Assembly: GCA_024640385.1 (NCBI GenBank)
Contig: JAHEFC010000028.1
Span: 1-16,526 of the forward strand
Reading direction: 5' to 3'
Source of the DNA: Sphingobacteriales bacterium
Lineage (GTDB): Bacteria; Bacteroidota; Bacteroidia; Chitinophagales; Chitinophagaceae
Length of the DNA: 16,526 nucleotides
Shown: in pieces, positions 1-6,820 of the stretch
Numbering within the stretch: position 1 is the stretch's first letter
How the letters are laid out: every line of letters starts with the position of its first letter
Program-made: the position numbers and the translations under genes
Notes under the pieces: generated by a model
What the model was told of the DNA's origin: nothing
The model's input: only the letters and a program-made list of their open reading frames with translations
The model's database searches: none

Positions 1-13
1 CGAAGGTAATAAA

Positions 14-544
14 CTAGTGGGTTTCGCGGAGCTTTTCATTCTTCCTGCGCAGGTATCTGTCCAGCAACAACAGGCCTGCGATCACGTCCATGAACAGGAA
101 CACATACATTACAGGTGAGTTCAGGTACTGGCTCCAGTTCAGTTCGTATTTAGAATAGTCCACTTCTGGAATTTTCATACTGCCTGCAGCACTACTGCTG
201 GAGAAATCGATCAGGGAGATCCCATATAAAATAGAAGCCACAATGGTAATAACAAAGAAAGATGCAATACCGTAGATGATCTTTTTATTGACATAAGACT
301 GGGCCGGTGGTGCGATCTTATATTTAGACACCTGGTCCATGACGTTTTTGGTAAAACGCATGGAAGGTTCGTCGATCATATCCGTTTTCGCAACCAGTGT
401 GTTGAAGTCTTTAAGTTCAAGATATACTGTATGCCAAGCCGGATCTGACTGGAGGAGTTTCTCCACCATTTCTTTTTCGGCCGGGGTGCATAACCCGTCG
501 ATATAATCCCAGATATGCTGCTCTATTTGTTCCCTTGAATACAT
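14..544 (-). CDS. Membrane anti-sigma-factor-like protein
   Basis: This 176-residue protein has a soluble N-terminal part, residues 1-80, rich in acidic and amphipathic helices (HIWDYIDG near 10-17, PAEKEMVEKLL at 21-31). It resembles the sigma-binding domain of Bacteroidota anti-sigma factors. Two membrane segments follow, at about 88-112 and 145-163, joined by a roughly 30-residue loop, and the protein ends in a basic tail. The usual zinc-binding HxxxCxxC motif is absent; only H10 and C19 are present, so this would be a non-zinc or degenerate member. The start lies 24 bp after the stop of the upstream ECF sigma gene on the same strand, the standard sigma/anti-sigma operon layout. The predicted role is to hold the sigma factor at the inner membrane until a signal arrives. 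The function is inferred mainly from position and topology; no signal-sensing domain is recognised. Confidence 0.72.
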   Translation of the reverse strand: MYSREQIEQHIWDYIDGLCTPAEKEMVEKLLQSDPAWHTVYLELKDFNTLVAKTDMIDEPSMRFTKNVMDQVSKYKIAPPAQSYVNKKIIYGIASFFVITIVASILYGISLIDFSSSSAAGSMKIPEVDYSKYELNWSQYLNSPVMYVFLFMDVIAGLLLLDRYLRRKNEKLRETH

Positions 545-568
545 AAAAATCGCTTTAAGTTACAACCA

Positions 569-1141
569 TCAAATGGCTTCTGACGTATAATCTTTCTCTA
601 ATTTTTCCTTCAGTTTATGCCTGGCCCGGTGGAGCCTGACTTTCACCGTGTTGGGTTCCAGCCCCATGATCCTTCCGATCTCTTCGAGGGTCTGGTCTCC
701 TTTATAAAACAGGGTAATGATCTGTGCATCATCGGGCGACAACTGGCTGATGGCTTCATTGACCCGGTTCACCCTGGTTTTCTGTTCCACCAGGTTGGCG
801 GAGAAAGAAGATTCCTGGCTTTCGAGCTGCAGGAAGGTTCTGTCGTCGTCCATGGAGCTCACATTCAGTCTTTTCTTTCTCAGGAAGGTCACGCTGGTAT
901 TATATGTTATGGTGTAAAGCCAGGTGCTGAATTTGGAAGTACCCTTGAAATCAGCGAGTGAACGGTACACCTTAATAAATATATCCTGCGCCACTTCCTC
1001 TGCATCTTCCCTGTTCTGGCAATATTTCAGCGCCAAGGTGAAAACATAGTGCTGATACCTGCCCACCAGTTCCGCGTATGCCTGCTGATCGCCTTTCAGG
1101 ATCCTGGCGATCACCTCCATATCTGTACTAGCGGAACTCAT
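569..1141 (-). CDS. ECF-type RNA polymerase sigma factor
   Basis: A 190-residue sigma-70-family protein of extracytoplasmic-function size. Region 2 spans about residues 25-92, with the typical NREDAEEVAQDIFIKVYR helix at 43-60 and FSTWLYTITYN at 71-81. Region 4 spans about 127-182, with LSPDDAQIITL, then the DNA-recognition helix TLEEIGRIMGLEPNTVKVRL at 151-170 and HRARHKLKEKL. Regions 1 and 3 are absent, as expected for ECF sigmas. It is the first gene of a two-gene operon with the membrane anti-sigma-like protein. A bipartite motif just upstream is shared with the divergent gene and suggests autoregulation. The given start leaves only a few bases between the predicted -10 box and the ATG. 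An in-frame ATG at 1120 (residue 8, MEVIARILKGD) would give a normal short leader and is a credible alternative start. Confidence 0.94.
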   Translation of the reverse strand: MSSASTDMEVIARILKGDQQAYAELVGRYQHYVFTLALKYCQNREDAEEVAQDIFIKVYRSLADFKGTSKFSTWLYTITYNTSVTFLRKKRLNVSSMDDDRTFLQLESQESSFSANLVEQKTRVNRVNEAISQLSPDDAQIITLFYKGDQTLEEIGRIMGLEPNTVKVRLHRARHKLKEKLEKDYTSEAI

Positions 1142-1150
1142 TTTTATATA

Positions 1151-1178
1151 AGACTACAGGTTTGTTTGTAAGGTTACA
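1151..1178 (-). promoter_or_regulatory. Candidate ECF-sigma promoter of the sigma operon
   Basis: Read on the minus strand, TGTAACCT (1178-1171) and GTAGTCT (1157-1151) are separated by 13 bp, directly before the sigma gene. The same two boxes with the same spacing occur on the plus strand before the divergent membrane-protein gene. An AAC core in the -35 box is typical of ECF sigma promoters. Assignment to this particular sigma factor is inference from the shared motif and autoregulation. Confidence 0.6.
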
Positions 1179-1191
1179 ATATTATTGTCGG

Positions 1192-1255
1192 ATTAGCGAA
1201 TTAGCGAATTGGCGGATTTAATCCGTTAATCCGCCAATCCGTCAATCCGTCAATC
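1192..1255. repeat. Octamer repeat array with perfect hairpin
   Basis: An 8-bp periodic array. Two copies of ATTAGCGA plus ATTGGCGG run from 1192 to 1215. These are followed in the opposite orientation by AATCCGTT, AATCCGCC, AATCCGTC, AATCCGTC and a partial AATC (1220-1255). The two halves make a perfect 11-bp inverted repeat, 1208-1218 with 1228-1238, and a 9-base loop. The array lies between two divergent candidate ECF promoters. It could be a regulatory hairpin, or only a slippage-generated intergenic repeat. Confidence 0.85.
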
Positions 1256-1294
1256 AATTGATTATCAGCAAGATATAAAATTCTTTAAAAAACC

Positions 1295-1322
1295 TGTAAC
1301 CTAAGCGAACCAGCCGTAGTCT
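1295..1322 (+). promoter_or_regulatory. Candidate ECF-sigma promoter of the 1368 gene
   Basis: TGTAACCT (1295-1302), a 13-bp spacer and GTAGTCT (1316-1322) precede the small membrane-protein gene by about 45 bp, a normal leader length. Both boxes and the spacer length are identical to those upstream of the divergent ECF sigma gene, while the spacer sequences differ. This argues for conserved function rather than a recent duplication. Confidence 0.6.
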
Positions 1323-1367
1323 GATATTCAGTAAACGATCTGTAAAACAAATTTTAAAACGATAATC

Positions 1368-1718
1368 ATGGACGGCGCACAAGTATTAGTTCCGATTTTA
1401 GTTCCTATATCACTCTTTGCGATGGTATTTGGATTGGTCTATCTTAAAAGCAGGGAAAATTTATCAATGATCGAGAAAGGCATGAACCCCAAGGAATTTG
1501 CTAATCGGCCGGCTCCATACCGGAATCTGAAGAATGGACTGCTCCTGCTGGGTGCGGGCATGGGACTTGCCCTGGCTTATATTATCACGAAGTATATACT
1601 GCATGATGAAGAAAACCCCGCTCTCTGGTTTGCATTAATAGGAATTGGCGGTGGTCTTGGCCTGATCAGTTCTTACAGGATAGAGAAGAAAGAACTTCTG
1701 GATAACAGGATCGACTAA
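1368..1718 (+). CDS. Small inner-membrane protein, DUF6249-like
   Basis: A 116-residue protein with three predicted membrane helices, at about 7-27, 57-75 and 84-104. A conserved-looking cytoplasmic loop lies between the first two, with ENLSMIEKGMNP at about 30-41. The overall pattern (one helix, an ERxxxIEKGMNP-like loop, then a basic-flanked helical pair) matches small Bacteroidota membrane proteins annotated DUF6249. Their biochemical role is not known to me. The gene is divergent from the ECF sigma gene and shares its promoter motif, so it is probably a member of that sigma regulon. A clear intrinsic terminator follows the stop codon, so the gene is monocistronic. Confidence 0.75.
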   Translation: MDGAQVLVPILVPISLFAMVFGLVYLKSRENLSMIEKGMNPKEFANRPAPYRNLKNGLLLLGAGMGLALAYIITKYILHDEENPALWFALIGIGGGLGLISSYRIEKKELLDNRID

Positions 1719-1740
1719 GGAAAGGATATGTTATTGAAAG

Positions 1741-1770
1741 GACCGTCTCTTAGGAGGCGGTCTTTTTTTT
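1741..1770 (+). terminator. Rho-independent terminator
   Basis: The stem GACCGTCTC (1741-1749) pairs with GAGGCGGTC (1754-1762), with one G-T wobble and a 4-base loop, and is followed by eight T (1763-1770). It lies 22 bp after the stop of the 1368-1718 gene. Confidence 0.92.
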
Positions 1771-1779
1771 GTGTGATTG

Positions 1780-1799
1780 CCGGTTAATGTGTTAACCGG
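1780..1799. repeat. Perfect 8-bp inverted repeat
   Basis: CCGGTTAA (1780-1787) and TTAACCGG (1792-1799) are separated by TGTG. There is no T-run on either side, so it is not an obvious terminator. It sits about 95 bp upstream of the beta-barrel gene and could be a protein-binding palindrome. The function is unknown. Confidence 0.6.
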
Positions 1800-1895
1800 G
1801 GAGTGCAAAAGATAAGTATGAGAGTAGCCCTTAAAAATTCCGCGATTGTCTGGATATGTGAGCTTTGTGTCTATTTTCGTAGCTAATTTTCTTAT

Positions 1896-2444
1896 ATGAA
1901 AAAATTACTGATCCTGATATTGGTTGTTGCAGTCCTGGACGTTTCTGCACAAACCGATAAAGGGAATATCATGGTGGGTGGCCAACTGGCCCTAAGCACG
2001 AATAAAGACGGCAGTGATTTCCGATTCAATCCCCAGTTCGGATATTTTGCGGCCAATAATTTTGCCCTTGGGGGTGAGATGAATTTTGACTTTTCCAAAT
2101 CAGGGACCATACGCGTGAACGAATTCGGTATAGGACCCTTTGCCCGGTATTATTTCGGCAAATCGCAGACCAAGCCTTTTTTGGTAAGCAGTGTAGATTA
2201 TGTATCCACTACCACCAAATCCAACAACCTGGAGGTGAATGCCACAGGCTGGAGTTTTTTGGCGGGCGCCGGCTTCGCGGCATTTTTGAACAGAACTGTA
2301 GCCGTTGAAGGGATCATCGGCTACAGGTATGCTGATTATTCCAATACTGAAGGTTCAGGCGGCTTGAATCTCAGCCTTGGCTTCCAGTTGTATTTCGGAA
2401 AAGAATTGCCCGGGGACATCAAGAAGACGGTCACTGGGCAGTAG
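1896..2444 (+). CDS. Outer-membrane beta-barrel protein
   Basis: A 182-residue protein with an N-terminal signal peptide (MKKLLILILVVAVLDVSAQ, cleavage expected after SA). Alternating amphipathic strands with many glycines and aromatics follow, as in the small porin-like/OMP_b-brl barrels. Recurrent strand-like segments such as FGIGPFARYYFG (about 76-87), WSFLAGAGFAAFL and LSLGFQLYFG near the C-terminus fit about eight strands. The tail after the last strand (KELPGDIKKTVTGQ) is unusual, because many barrels end on an aromatic residue; this may weaken a BAM-signal reading. It stands alone. A poor match to the Bacteroidota -7 element (TATTTTCG, 1872-1879) lies just upstream. The specific function is unknown. 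Confidence 0.82.
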   Translation: MKKLLILILVVAVLDVSAQTDKGNIMVGGQLALSTNKDGSDFRFNPQFGYFAANNFALGGEMNFDFSKSGTIRVNEFGIGPFARYYFGKSQTKPFLVSSVDYVSTTTKSNNLEVNATGWSFLAGAGFAAFLNRTVAVEGIIGYRYADYSNTEGSGGLNLSLGFQLYFGKELPGDIKKTVTGQ

Positions 2445-2446
2445 TT

Positions 2447-2488
2447 CAGGTTGCAGGTTACAGTTTACAGGTTGCAGGTGGCAGGTTA
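2447..2488 (+). repeat. Six tandem heptamers (CAGGTTR-like)
   Basis: Six contiguous 7-bp units start two bases after the stop of the beta-barrel gene: CAGGTTG, CAGGTTA, CAGTTTA, CAGGTTG, CAGGTGG and CAGGTTA. The 7-bp phase is unbroken over 42 bp. The array is intergenic, between the beta-barrel gene and the tRNA promoter, and shows no terminator features. Confidence 0.9.
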
Positions 2489-2509
2489 CGATCTTGTGCA
2501 ATTTTTCCC

Positions 2510-2517
2510 TATTTTTG
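2510..2517 (+). promoter_or_regulatory. Bacteroidota -7 element for tRNA-Leu
   Basis: TATTTTTG is a perfect match to the TAnnTTTG -7 consensus of primary-sigma promoters in Bacteroidota. It ends 10 bp before the first base of the tRNA, which fits transcription starting a few bases upstream of the mature 5' end. No convincing -33 TTTG box was found at the expected distance, where the heptamer array ends. Confidence 0.6.
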
Positions 2518-2527
2518 CAGCCCATCA

Positions 2528-2611
2528 GCCCAGATGGCGGAATTGGTAGACGCGTCAGACTCAAAATCTGGTTTCAGCAATGGAGTGCAGGTTCGATTCC
2601 TGTTCTGGGCA
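2528..2611 (+). tRNA. tRNA-Leu (anticodon CAA)
   Basis: The acceptor arm GCCCAGA (2528-2534) pairs perfectly with TCTGGGC (2604-2610), with A2611 as discriminator. The D-arm region has the GGTAGACGC pattern. The anticodon stem TCAGA/TCTGG encloses the loop CTCAAAA, giving anticodon CAA (2562-2564), which reads UUG. There is an extended class-II variable arm and a T-loop GTTCGATTC. The length is 84 bases, normal for leucine tRNA. The 3' CCA is not encoded. Confidence 0.96.
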
Positions 2612-2620
2612 CAAGCAAGA

Positions 2621-2659
2621 CCTCGTAAAGACTTATATTTAAGTTATTACGGGGTTTTT
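2621..2659 (+). terminator. Rho-independent terminator of tRNA-Leu
   Basis: CCTCGTAA (2621-2628) pairs with TTACGGGG (2647-2654) with one G-T wobble. An inner stem ACTTA/TAAGT (2631-2635 with 2640-2644) stacks inside it, and five T follow (2655-2659). It begins 10 bp after the tRNA. Confidence 0.88.
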
Positions 2660-2878
2660 ACTTTCCATGCCTTGCCTAAAGTGCAGGCCGTACAGTTCGC
2701 TCTCTTTTCAATGGCAGCTATCCGCCAGGAACAGATCTACCCTCCATATTCGCCCCGAACTCAGCAAAAAAATACTTACAACAAATCAATCTGACCTTTA
2801 CCGGAAGATTAACTCAGCAAATCAGTGATAACTCATTAATAAAACAGCTCGAAGACCTGATATAAACAGGAGAAAATT

Positions 2879-2898
2879 GTAGCTTGAACTATAGCTAC
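2879..2898. repeat. Short inverted repeat before the 2903 gene
   Basis: GTAGCT (2879-2884) and AGCTAC (2893-2898) form a 6-bp inverted repeat with an 8-base spacer, ending four bases before the start codon. It could bind a regulator or fold in the mRNA leader, but a repeat this short can occur by chance. Confidence 0.35.
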
Positions 2899-2902
2899 TA
2901 TC

Positions 2903-3835
2903 ATGAAATTTCCACAGATAGAAATTGTCGCCGTTCTAAAAAAATGTCTGTTCATTTTAATATTGTTTATCAGCACTAACCTATATTCCCAACAAAGCAA
3001 CACTTTAAAAATCATTACTTATAATATCTGGAATGGTTATGACTTCGGCAAGGATCAGGAAAGGCGACTTGCACTTACGAGTTGGGTAAACAAGCAAACG
3101 CCTGATGTTGTTGCCCTCCAGGAACTTTGCAATTATTCAGATGAAAAGCTCCGGCAGGATGCGGAAAAATGGGGACACCCATACTACCTGCTACTGAAAA
3201 CAACCGGTTATTCAGTTGGAATCACATCAAAATATCCCATTGAACTAAAAGAAAAAATACTTGAGGGATTACATCACGGAGCTTTGCAATGCAGCATTAA
3301 TGGAATTGACTTTCTGGTTGTTCACTTACACCCCGGCAGTTTCCAATTCAGGCAAAAAGAAGCTCAAATATTGACGGACAAGATCAAAAAGATCAGAACT
3401 GAAAATAGCAAATACATTATTCTTGGCGATTTTAACTCCCACTCCCCATATGACGCGGATCTGTATGAACCCAATGGTTATTTTTTGACCCGATTAAGGG
3501 AATCAAACAATGGAAAAGGGGTCAATGGAAATATATTTAATAATGGGCTCGACTATTCCGTTATTTCTTCTTTCCTGGGTTTATCACTAGTGGATGTTAC
3601 TCAAATGTTCACTAAAGGGATTAAGCAAAGAGGAAGTTTCCCAACACTGGCACTCAGTCCCATCACGAAGGAATCAAAAGAATTACTCGTTGAACGACTG
3701 GAACGCATAGACTATATACTCGTTTCGCCTGAACTAGGAATGAATTGTAAAACTGCCAGGGTATGTAATCACGAGGAAAACTGGTATTTATCGGACCACT
3801 ATCCACTGATCGCATCATTTGAATTAAATCAGTAG
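2903..3835 (+). CDS. Secreted endonuclease/exonuclease/phosphatase-family protein
   Basis: A 310-residue metal-dependent phosphoesterase of the EEP (DNase I-like) fold. It has a rather long n-region, then a hydrophobic signal segment (residues 15-28), with probable cleavage near NLYSQ. The family motifs appear in order: TYNIWNG (39-45, metal-site Asn), LQEL (72-75, metal-ligand Glu74), HLHPG (141-145), GDFNSH (175-180, Asp176 and Asn178), RIDYILVS (268-275) and SDHYPL (297-302, catalytic His299). All key residues are present, so it should be active. Export suggests action on periplasmic or extracellular nucleic acid, nucleotides or phospholipid/inositol phosphate head groups; the substrate cannot be told from sequence. 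It is flanked by a tRNA terminator and a convergent gene, hence monocistronic. No promoter was recognised in the 240 bp upstream, which hold no other gene. Confidence 0.88.
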   Translation: MKFPQIEIVAVLKKCLFILILFISTNLYSQQSNTLKIITYNIWNGYDFGKDQERRLALTSWVNKQTPDVVALQELCNYSDEKLRQDAEKWGHPYYLLLKTTGYSVGITSKYPIELKEKILEGLHHGALQCSINGIDFLVVHLHPGSFQFRQKEAQILTDKIKKIRTENSKYIILGDFNSHSPYDADLYEPNGYFLTRLRESNNGKGVNGNIFNNGLDYSVISSFLGLSLVDVTQMFTKGIKQRGSFPTLALSPITKESKELLVERLERIDYILVSPELGMNCKTARVCNHEENWYLSDHYPLIASFELNQ

Positions 3836-3842
3836 GCACGAT

Positions 3843-3867
3843 CCCCGTGTCATTTCGGGGCACGGTT
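3843..3867 (+). terminator. Weak hairpin between convergent genes
   Basis: CCCCG (3843-3847) pairs with CGGGG (3856-3860); an alternative fold pairs CCGTG (3845-3849) with CACGG (3861-3865). Only three T follow on the plus side. It could end the phosphoesterase transcript, but it is weak and no good terminator is seen for the symporter operon on the minus side. Confidence 0.35.
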
Positions 3868-3952
3868 TCATAACCATATCATTCCATCTACCTGACCAAC
3901 ATTAAGATATAGCACTCAGTTCATCACCGATCTTACGGTTCTTCTCCAATCA

Positions 3953-5590
3953 TTATCTGAACAGATAATATAGAGAGAATATACATATCAACAGCAATAA
4001 CGACTGAAATCTATAGTCCTTTATTCCGCCCCATCCTTTAGCCTGAAGAGGCTCCTTCCAGGTTTGCCAAAAAAGTTTCTGACTTTCTTCAGTATGTTGA
4101 ACGCGAAAAATATATGAGAGTGCGATCTGCATAAGTAAACATATCATAAAAAGGTAAAACGACATCATCATAAACGGTATCCTTCCTATAATTGAACCCG
4201 GTATAGTTTTACTGACCACGAAAACTACAGCACCCAGCAAGGATCCGACCCACAAAGTATATTGCGCGGCCTTAGCAGAGGCTTTACCCCAAAAAATACC
4301 AAGCAGGAATACTGCGGTGATCGGCGGCGCCAAATGAGCGATCACATCATTGATGCCGTTGAATAAACTCTCATACTGATTGATCAATGGAAGCAACCCT
4401 ATGGATATCAACAATGCACCAACAGATGAGACCCGCCCTACGGTTACGATCTTTTTATCGCTTGTATGCGGATATATACGTTTGTATAAATCGTAACTAA
4501 AAAGTGTGGAAATTGAATTCAATGCACCCGATATCTGGCTCATTAACCCGGAAATAAGTGCAGCGGCAAGGACTCCTACCAGTCCGGTGGGCACCAATTG
4601 CCTGATCATCAAAGTATAGATCCCTTTAGTACTGCCATCAGCTGAATTGGTTATGCTGCTTACATCCAACAATCCTTTCTGCATCAAAACAAAAGCCATT
4701 AACCCGGGAAATACAAATATAAAAACCGGCAAAATTTTAATCACACCACAAAACAATGCACCCGCCTTAGCATGATTCTCATCTTTGGCACCCAACACTC
4801 TCTGTACGATCGTTTGATCTGCACACCAGTACCAGATCCCCAGAACGGGATACCCCAAAACTACTGCCAGCCATGACATGCCACTGGGGTCACCAATAGG
4901 CCTGAGCATAGACAATTTACCAGTGTTGCCCGTCTCCTGTAGTGCCTGTGTAATGCCGGCCCAACCTCCGCTCTTGTTGTAACAAATGGTGGTAATTATT
5001 ATGGCACCTGCCAGCAAAACTACGGTTTGTACCGATTCTGTTACCATCACAGCTCTCAATCCGCCAACAATGGTATATACACCGGTAAATACCGCAATTA
5101 CAATTACACTTGTATACATATCCACTCCAAACAGTGTCTGCAGAACGATACCTCCAGCTAAAAATGAAAATGCAATATGTATTACAACAGCTGATAGAAT
5201 TGAAATTACGGTGAGCCAATCCCTGCAAGCCCTGTTATACCTCCTTTCCAGAAAATCCGGAAGCGTTGATACACCTGACTTTATATAGAACGGAATAAAA
5301 AATAGTGCAAGTAAGATCAATGTCACACCCGCCATCCACTCAAAATTCCCATTCAGTAAACCCGAATCATAACCAGATTGAGCAAGACTAACCAGGTGGA
5401 GGCAGCTGATATTTGTCGCAAAAAGAGAAAGACCGATCATGGGCCATTTTATTGACTTACCGGCGAGAAAGTATTCTTCGGCCTGCTTTCCGGTGGTCGC
5501 TTTCTTCTTATGCAAACCTGACCATAATCCTAACAACAGGATTCCTATGATATAAAAAATACAGATGGCGATATCTATTGTTCCCATCAT
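3953..5590 (-). CDS. SGLT-type sodium/solute symporter (SSS family)
   Basis: A 545-residue polytopic protein with about 14 hydrophobic helices, the LeuT-like SSS topology. Family signatures include EEYFLAGKS (38-46), ATNISCLHLV (58-67), WYWCADQTIVQRVLGAK (253-269), which closely resembles the sugar-transporting SGLT branch (WYWCTDQ..VQR), and SGALNSISTLFSYDLYK (354-370), which carries the sodium-site serines and threonines. It is the last gene of the fucoside operon and starts 3 bp after the stop of the fuconate dehydratase gene, so the two are translationally close. The likely role is sodium-driven inner-membrane uptake of L-fucose, fuconate or a fucosylated mono- or disaccharide. The substrate is inferred from context only. 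Two adjacent ATG codons (5590 and 5587) could both start it. Confidence 0.92.
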   Translation of the reverse strand: MMGTIDIAICIFYIIGILLLGLWSGLHKKKATTGKQAEEYFLAGKSIKWPMIGLSLFATNISCLHLVSLAQSGYDSGLLNGNFEWMAGVTLILLALFFIPFYIKSGVSTLPDFLERRYNRACRDWLTVISILSAVVIHIAFSFLAGGIVLQTLFGVDMYTSVIVIAVFTGVYTIVGGLRAVMVTESVQTVVLLAGAIIITTICYNKSGGWAGITQALQETGNTGKLSMLRPIGDPSGMSWLAVVLGYPVLGIWYWCADQTIVQRVLGAKDENHAKAGALFCGVIKILPVFIFVFPGLMAFVLMQKGLLDVSSITNSADGSTKGIYTLMIRQLVPTGLVGVLAAALISGLMSQISGALNSISTLFSYDLYKRIYPHTSDKKIVTVGRVSSVGALLISIGLLPLINQYESLFNGINDVIAHLAPPITAVFLLGIFWGKASAKAAQYTLWVGSLLGAVVFVVSKTIPGSIIGRIPFMMMSFYLFMICLLMQIALSYIFRVQHTEESQKLFWQTWKEPLQAKGWGGIKDYRFQSLLLLICIFSLYYLFR

Positions 5591-5593
5591 CCG

Positions 5594-6820
5594 TTACCTG
5601 CTTAAGAGATCACAACTACTACCCGGCTCTTCTGGCACCCGATAAACACCGTTCTCTATAGACACCGGGTTAACAAACTTAGATCGCAGGTGAGGAATAT
5701 GCTCCAAAAAAACAACCTCGTGACCCAATGCGATGTGGTTGAATAATACCAGGTGCTGATGCAATTGTCCCATGTCGCCAACATGCGGTACAACGGGGAT
5801 ACCGTACTTCCTGCATAACAAGCTTACCGTGATAAACTCACTTACGCCCCCCACCCTTACTGCATCAACCTGCATATATCCCACACAGCCTGCCTGCAAA
5901 TAATTTTTAAAAATGATCCTGTTAGGAACATGTTCTCCTACTGCCAGTTTCACAGGTGAGATATGATCTGCCAGAATCTTATGGGCCCTGACATCATCGG
6001 GATGTGTTGGTTCTTCGATCCAATAAGGATCGATGCTCATAAGATCTTTACATATGCTAAGGGCCTGGGGCAAGGTCCATTGCTGATTTGCATCCAACAT
6101 TACTTTGGCACTATCCCCGGCTTCTTCGCGCACGATATGCGCTCTTCTAATATCGCGCTGCGGATCAGGGGAACCAACTTTCAACTTCATTGCAGTAAAA
6201 CCTTCAGCGATGGCTTTCCGGCAGTTGGCCCTGACTTTATCATCATCATAATTAAACCATCCTACAGAAGTATCGTAACCAGGATACCCACTGTCCAAAA
6301 TTGCCATTCGCTCACCCCTTGACGGAAGTTGAGATTGAAGCAACTCTAAAGCAGAATCCCGGGTTAATTCATCTTCCAGATAAGAGAGATCGAGTGTGTC
6401 AACTACTTGTTCAGGTGAAAGATCGATCAGCAATCTCCAAAGAGGAATTCCTCTTTTTTTTGCCCAAAGATCATAACAGGCATTGGTAACGGATGCAAGG
6501 GCCAGATGTACAACACCCTTATGCGGACCCAGCCAACGAAATTGCTGCTCATTGGACAGCTGATTAAATAGAACTCCAAAACTCCCCATTACCTCCTCTA
6601 TGTCCTTACCCACCAGATGTTGAGCATAAAACTGGGCGGCTTTACAAACGAGATCGTTTCCCTCCCCTAATGTAAATGCAAACCCGGTTCCGGTGTGTCC
6701 ACTATCATCGATCAAATTGGTGACTGCATATGAATACACAGGATCCCTGTGAATAGCATCACTGCCTGCGCCCGATTTCAAATTAAAGCGAAAATCCTGA
6801 ACTTCAACTTTCCTGATCAT
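5594..6820 (-). CDS. fucD: L-fuconate dehydratase (enolase superfamily)
   Basis: A 408-residue enolase-superfamily protein (mandelate racemase subgroup) that removes water from L-fuconate to give 2-keto-3-deoxy-L-fuconate. The N-terminal capping domain carries GSDAIHRDPVYSYAV (19-33) and the WLGPHKGVVHLA block (96-107), both hallmarks of fuconate dehydratases including human ENOSF1. The barrel carries the KLK lysines (212 and 214), the metal ligands Asp243 (MLDANQQW), Glu269 (WIEEPTHPDD) and Glu296 (GEHVPNR), and His346 (VPHVGDMGQ) as the second acid/base. All expected catalytic residues are visible. Its start overlaps the stop of the preceding dehydrogenase by 4 bp (ATGA), indicating translational coupling. 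Other sugar-acid dehydratases of this fold are possible, but the capping-domain match and the neighbouring fucosidase favour fuconate. Confidence 0.92.
   Translation of the reverse strand: MIRKVEVQDFRFNLKSGAGSDAIHRDPVYSYAVTNLIDDSGHTGTGFAFTLGEGNDLVCKAAQFYAQHLVGKDIEEVMGSFGVLFNQLSNEQQFRWLGPHKGVVHLALASVTNACYDLWAKKRGIPLWRLLIDLSPEQVVDTLDLSYLEDELTRDSALELLQSQLPSRGERMAILDSGYPGYDTSVGWFNYDDDKVRANCRKAIAEGFTAMKLKVGSPDPQRDIRRAHIVREEAGDSAKVMLDANQQWTLPQALSICKDLMSIDPYWIEEPTHPDDVRAHKILADHISPVKLAVGEHVPNRIIFKNYLQAGCVGYMQVDAVRVGGVSEFITVSLLCRKYGIPVVPHVGDMGQLHQHLVLFNHIALGHEVVFLEHIPHLRSKFVNPVSIENGVYRVPEEPGSSCDLLSR

Noticed and set aside
1192..1255. CRISPR array
   Set aside because: The units are 8 bp, contiguous and without spacers, and no cas gene is present.
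2377..2794. Plus-strand open frames across the heptamers and tRNA
   Set aside because: They run through the tRNA-Leu and its terminator and have no recognisable protein motif.
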